From: Bacteroidota bacterium
GTDB taxonomy: Bacteria > Bacteroidota > Bacteroidia > B-17B0 > Aurantibacillaceae
Length of the DNA stretch: 64,000 nt
Assembly: GCA_029237825.1 (NCBI GenBank)
Contig: JAQZBQ010000001.1
Span: forward strand, 366,508 to 430,507
Reading direction: 5' to 3'
The position numbers and the translations under genes were made by a program. The notes under the pieces were generated by a model that was not told where the DNA came from, did not search any database, and saw only the letters and a program-made list of their open reading frames with translations. Shown one piece after another: positions 61,683 to 64,000 of the stretch. Each line of letters begins with the position of its first letter. Position 1 is the stretch's first letter.

Positions 61683-62105
61683 ATGAAAACTCTATTTCGT
61701 CTATCGCTAATCTTCTTAACTGTATTTATCGCGTCCTGCGCAAGCGATAAAAAAGATGATCCCAATGCGCAAGAGCCCAGCTCAGATGCACGGGACAAAT
61801 TTATTGCCTATTGGAACGTAAGTGAGAACAGTGCTACCGCGGGGACAAATTCCTATACGGTTAATATTATTAAGTCTGGCACAAGTTCGAGTGAGGTATT
61901 GATCAACAATTTTTCAGGATTATCCGTTTCTGCCCGCGCATCTATTAATAATAATGCTATTACCATTCCATTTCAGCAAATAGGAAGTATTGGATTTACC
62001 AAAGGCTCTGGTACTTTAAATAGTGCCACCAATATTACAATGACCTATACCACAACAATCGGCACAAGTCGTGATAGTTGCTCGGCAACTTACACCAAAC
62101 AGTAA
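61683..62105 (+). CDS. Small lipoprotein of unknown function
   Basis: The 140-residue product has a lipoprotein signal (LFRLSLIFLTVFIASC, Cys19), an acidic Ser-rich linker (ASDKKDDPNAQEPSSDARDK) and a beta-rich domain with AYWNVSENSATAGTNSYTVN, LINNFSGLSVSARASINNN and FTKGSGTLNSATNITMTYTT. This resembles small Bacteroidota surface lipoproteins with a lipocalin-like or jelly-roll fold. A terminator follows directly, so it is monocistronic. Confidence 0.8.
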   Translation: MKTLFRLSLIFLTVFIASCASDKKDDPNAQEPSSDARDKFIAYWNVSENSATAGTNSYTVNIIKSGTSSSEVLINNFSGLSVSARASINNNAITIPFQQIGSIGFTKGSGTLNSATNITMTYTTTIGTSRDSCSATYTKQ

Positions 62106-62144
62106 CCAATTATGGAATAATATCTACCACTTACAAAACAAATC

Positions 62145-62175
62145 AAACCACATCTCAAACAGGTGTGGTTTTTTA
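62145..62175 (+). terminator. Rho-independent terminator of the small lipoprotein gene
   Basis: AAACCACATCT pairs with AGGTGTGGTTT (one G-U) around CAAAC, followed by TTTTATT. Confidence 0.8.
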
Positions 62176-62266
62176 TTAAGCCCAATTATAATTTTACAAT
62201 TGCAATCTATCTGTAGCGCTAAAGAAAGTTTGACGGACTTAATTATAAACCATTAAAAAAACTGTC

Positions 62267-63073
62267 ATGAATATTTTTGGAAACAATGCCGGCCAACTCG
62301 ACGAAGTAATTTTTGAGAACCGGAACAAAAGGTATGGTGCTTATGCTATCCGCTCTGCATACACAGCATCGGTAATAAAATCATTAGGCTTTCTAACAGG
62401 AATAGTTGCCCTGTTATTTGGATCTGTGCTTGTCAAAAATCATTTGACAAGCATTCAACAAAATAATCTTCCTGTGATCATAGATGATCATTTGATTAAA
62501 CCATTGGTTTATGAAACACCTGTAGACCTAACTCCACCATCAATTAAACCTGAAAAAATTGTTGAGACGGCTGCCCCGAAAGGATCATTGGGAGTGATCA
62601 TAAAAGACAATGCCATTGAAACGCATACAACAAGCCTTGAGCAAACCTCTGTTGGCGCTGGAACGGAAACAGCAACAGGGACTTCATCAACCAGCTCTGA
62701 AACGTCGACTATAACTACCATGGAAGGAAACCTCCATCCGACACCTAAACCAGTTGAAACCGTAATCATAGCGGAGGAAATGCCAGAGTTTGAAGGTGGT
62801 GTTGCTGGCTTAATGCGTTATGTTAGTCAAAACATAATTTATCCGGCTGTTGCAAGAGAAATTGGGAAAGAAGGAACCGTGTATGTGTCATTTATAGTAA
62901 ATGAAACCGGTAACGTTGAAAATGCTAAGGTAATGCGTGGAATTGGCTCTGGGTGTGACGAGGAAGTGTTAAGGGTAGTCAGCAATATGCCAAGGTGGAA
63001 GAAAGTGGGAAAGAATTCGGGGCATCCGGTGAAAGTCAGATTCAATATTCCTGTTTCCTTTAAGTTGAAATGA
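62267..63073 (+). CDS. TonB-family energy transducer
   Basis: The 268-residue protein starts with the Bacteroidota-type N-terminus LDEVIFENRNKRYGAYAIRS before its single TM (about 35-55, SLGFLTGIVALLFGSVLV). A Pro/Lys then Thr/Ser-rich linker (about 80-165) follows, and the TonB C-terminal domain (about 172-268) has MPEFEGGVAGLMRYVSQNII, YPAVAREIGKEGTVYVSFIV, NETGNVENAKVMRGIGSGCD and MPRWKKVGKNSGHPVKVRFN. It is a more classical transducer than the Gly-rich one at 18226 and is not next to exbB/exbD. It probably energises outer-membrane receptors. Confidence 0.93.
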   Translation: MNIFGNNAGQLDEVIFENRNKRYGAYAIRSAYTASVIKSLGFLTGIVALLFGSVLVKNHLTSIQQNNLPVIIDDHLIKPLVYETPVDLTPPSIKPEKIVETAAPKGSLGVIIKDNAIETHTTSLEQTSVGAGTETATGTSSTSSETSTITTMEGNLHPTPKPVETVIIAEEMPEFEGGVAGLMRYVSQNIIYPAVAREIGKEGTVYVSFIVNETGNVENAKVMRGIGSGCDEEVLRVVSNMPRWKKVGKNSGHPVKVRFNIPVSFKLK

Positions 63074-63084
63074 CGCATAAATAA

Positions 63085-63116
63085 AAAACCCCTAACGAAG
63101 ATCAGTTAGGGGTTTT
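63085..63116. terminator. Bidirectional terminator between convergent tonB-like and lipoprotein genes
   Basis: A perfect 12-bp stem AAAACCCCTAAC/GTTAGGGGTTTT with an 8-nt loop lies between the convergent stop codons. Confidence 0.88.
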
Positions 63117-63134
63117 ATTAGGATGTGAATTTTA

Positions 63135-63653
63135 CTACGCTTTTTCTTTACCTACAATCGATTTCGCAGAATCCAGCATTTTTTGAATTGCTTCTTTACT
63201 CAAAGGCGTTCCGTCTGCAGGAACAATATCTTCAAATACATAAGTGTTAGCCCCTACCTTTTGTATAGAATAAAAGTGGTATTCAGGTTTTGTAATTTCA
63301 CTTTCCCACATAATGGTGGTAGGTTCATCCACAACAAACGATTTGAAAATATTTACATCATTCGATTTAATATCACTCTTCCGTAATTCCATATCACCTG
63401 GATCTTCTGTAATTGATAATTGAAAATTCTTTCCAACTTTAATTTCTAATGCACCCCAGGTTTGTTCAACAACTTCCAATTTTGCAGCGGTTGTATCTGG
63501 AACGAAGATTGAAAACTGTTTTCCGTATTTGCTTAAATCAAGGGCAACCATTCCGGCCGGCGCTTCAATGTTCTTAGCATCATTTTTATCTCCACACGAA
63601 TGAACAACAAAGGCTAACGTTAAAGCTGAGAATAATGTCAATATTTTTTTCAT
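63135..63653 (-). CDS. Lipoprotein of unknown function
   Basis: The 172-residue product has a lipoprotein signal (ILTLFSALTLAFVVHSC, Cys20). The mature part begins GDKNDAKNIEAPAGMVALDL and continues with FSIFVPDTTAAKLEVVEQTW, VGKNFQLSITEDPGDMELRK and MWESEITKPEYHFYSIQKVG, an alternating strand pattern, and ends in a helix. I do not recognise the family. A complete -33/-7 promoter lies 22 bp upstream. Confidence 0.8.
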   Translation of the reverse strand: MKKILTLFSALTLAFVVHSCGDKNDAKNIEAPAGMVALDLSKYGKQFSIFVPDTTAAKLEVVEQTWGALEIKVGKNFQLSITEDPGDMELRKSDIKSNDVNIFKSFVVDEPTTIMWESEITKPEYHFYSIQKVGANTYVFEDIVPADGTPLSKEAIQKMLDSAKSIVGKEKA

Positions 63654-63674
63654 ATTAAATTTTTATAGTTTGAG

Positions 63675-63706
63675 CAAATATAATGCAAAAAAAGTATGTG
63701 TTACAA
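63675..63706 (-). promoter_or_regulatory. Promoter of the terminal lipoprotein gene
   Basis: On the minus strand: TTG (63706-63704), 21 bp, TATATTTG (63682-63675), an exact -7 box, 21 bp before the ATG. Confidence 0.6.
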
Positions 63707-63761
63707 AAATATAAAAGCCACTAGATATAGTGGCCTTTAATGCTAAACATGTATAAACAAA

Positions 63762-63786
63762 AAACCCCCCGCTTAGCGGGGGGTTT
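63762..63786 (-). terminator. Rho-independent terminator of the histone H1-like gene
   Basis: A perfect 11-bp GC-rich stem AAACCCCCCGC/GCGGGGGGTTT with loop TAA on the minus strand, followed by a T run. A second weaker hairpin, GCCACTA/TAGTGGC (63717-63734), lies just beyond. Confidence 0.85.
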
Positions 63787-63789
63787 CTA

Positions 63790-63975
63790 TTACTTCTTCT
63801 TAGCTGCTGCTTTTTTTGGAGCTGCTTTTTTCGCTGCTTTTTTTGGAGCTGCTTTTTTAACCGCTTTCTTAGCTGCTTTTTTTGGAGCTGCTTTTTTAAC
63901 CGCTTTTTTAGCTGCTTTTTTTGGAGCCGCTTTTTTTGCAGCTTTCTTAGGTGCTGCTTTTTTTGTTGTTGCCAT
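63790..63975 (-). CDS. Lysine/alanine-rich histone H1-like protein
   Basis: The 61-residue protein consists almost only of Lys, Ala, Pro and Val in repeats of AAPKKAAKKA and AVKKAAPKK after MATTKK. This is the tail-type composition of bacterial histone H1-like (HC1/AlgP-like) nucleoid proteins, which bind DNA without a defined fold. The DNA is itself repetitive, with GCTGCTTTTTTTGGA-type units, so repeat number may vary between strains. It has a strong terminator, supporting real expression. The promoter lies at or beyond the window edge. Confidence 0.85.
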   Translation of the reverse strand: MATTKKAAPKKAAKKAAPKKAAKKAVKKAAPKKAAKKAVKKAAPKKAAKKAAPKKAAAKKK

Positions 63976-64000
63976 GGTTTTTTGTTTTTAAGATTTTTGT

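Noticed and set aside
63740..63991. Plus-strand 83-residue hydrophobic frame rich in Phe and Ala
   Set aside because: It is the reverse complement of the Lys/Ala-repeat gene; composition follows from GCTTTTTT units. The minus-strand gene has a terminator and a sensible family match.
1..64000. tRNA, rRNA, transposase or integrase genes
   Set aside because: I looked through the intergenic gaps for T-loop-like GGTTCGAATCC and mobile-element proteins and found none convincing; matches such as GGTTCGAATC near 30020 lie inside coding sequence.

Overview
The window comes from a member of the Bacteroidota. Evidence: secreted proteins with type IX secretion (T9SS) C-terminal sorting signals, including the gliding-motility-associated type; the Bacteroidota promoter -7 box TAnnTTTG in front of many genes with few Shine-Dalgarno sequences; families typical of the phylum (ABC permease/M1 peptidase fusion, DUF3109, exbB-exbD-tonB-folC synteny, TonB with an N-terminal FENRNKRYGAY motif); and a moderately AT-rich composition. 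I cannot place it below phylum or class. There are no rRNA or tRNA genes, prophages or transposases that I can see.

Layout. 0-7.9 kb: tail of a TrkA-C domain transporter, a universal stress protein, a minus-strand efflux operon (small membrane protein, membrane fusion lipoprotein, RND pump fused to its outer-membrane factor) and hemD. 8.2-16.9 kb: a signalling block with two Rnk/GreA-like proteins, a four-helix-bundle membrane protein, a PAS histidine kinase, a hybrid kinase with receiver and Hpt domains, a sigma-54-dependent response regulator, a coiled-coil lipoprotein behind a candidate sigma-54 promoter, and a lone receiver protein. 17-20.4 kb: exbB-exbD-tonB-folC. 20.5-28 kb: a large T9SS adhesin-like protein, a radical SAM/SPASM protein, kynU, tatC and an AhpD-like protein. 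28-34.7 kb: an ABC transporter with a permease fused to an M1 peptidase, and kup. 35-41.6 kb: three secreted T9SS cargo proteins, two of them tandem paralogues, then a histidine kinase.

41.6-51.4 kb is the most accessory-looking stretch. It holds a FecB/FecCD/ATPase-type iron or haem importer, a small zinc-ribbon protein, an HNH endonuclease, a 22-bp tandem-repeat array with an 88-bp higher-order duplication, an unrecognised protein, and at least eight copies of two families of dispersed, structured intergenic repeats. Housekeeping genes (efp, accA, ispE) are interspersed. 51.4-64 kb returns to core genes: a secreted M1 peptidase, bestrophin-like channel, hemE, a GNAT/unknown/ferredoxin operon, an epimerase, glmS, a DUF3109 protein, a flavodoxin-fold protein, a second TonB, two lipoproteins and a lysine/alanine-rich histone H1-like protein.

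The observations most worth following are: the RND-OMF fusion with an internal lipobox and an Asn at a proton-relay position; the phosphorelay with its possible sigma-54 target; the two structured repeat families, whose stems change while pairing is kept; the 22-bp array; and a set of promoters placed so close to start codons that the mRNAs should be leaderless. All family assignments come from reading the protein sequences; no database search was run.
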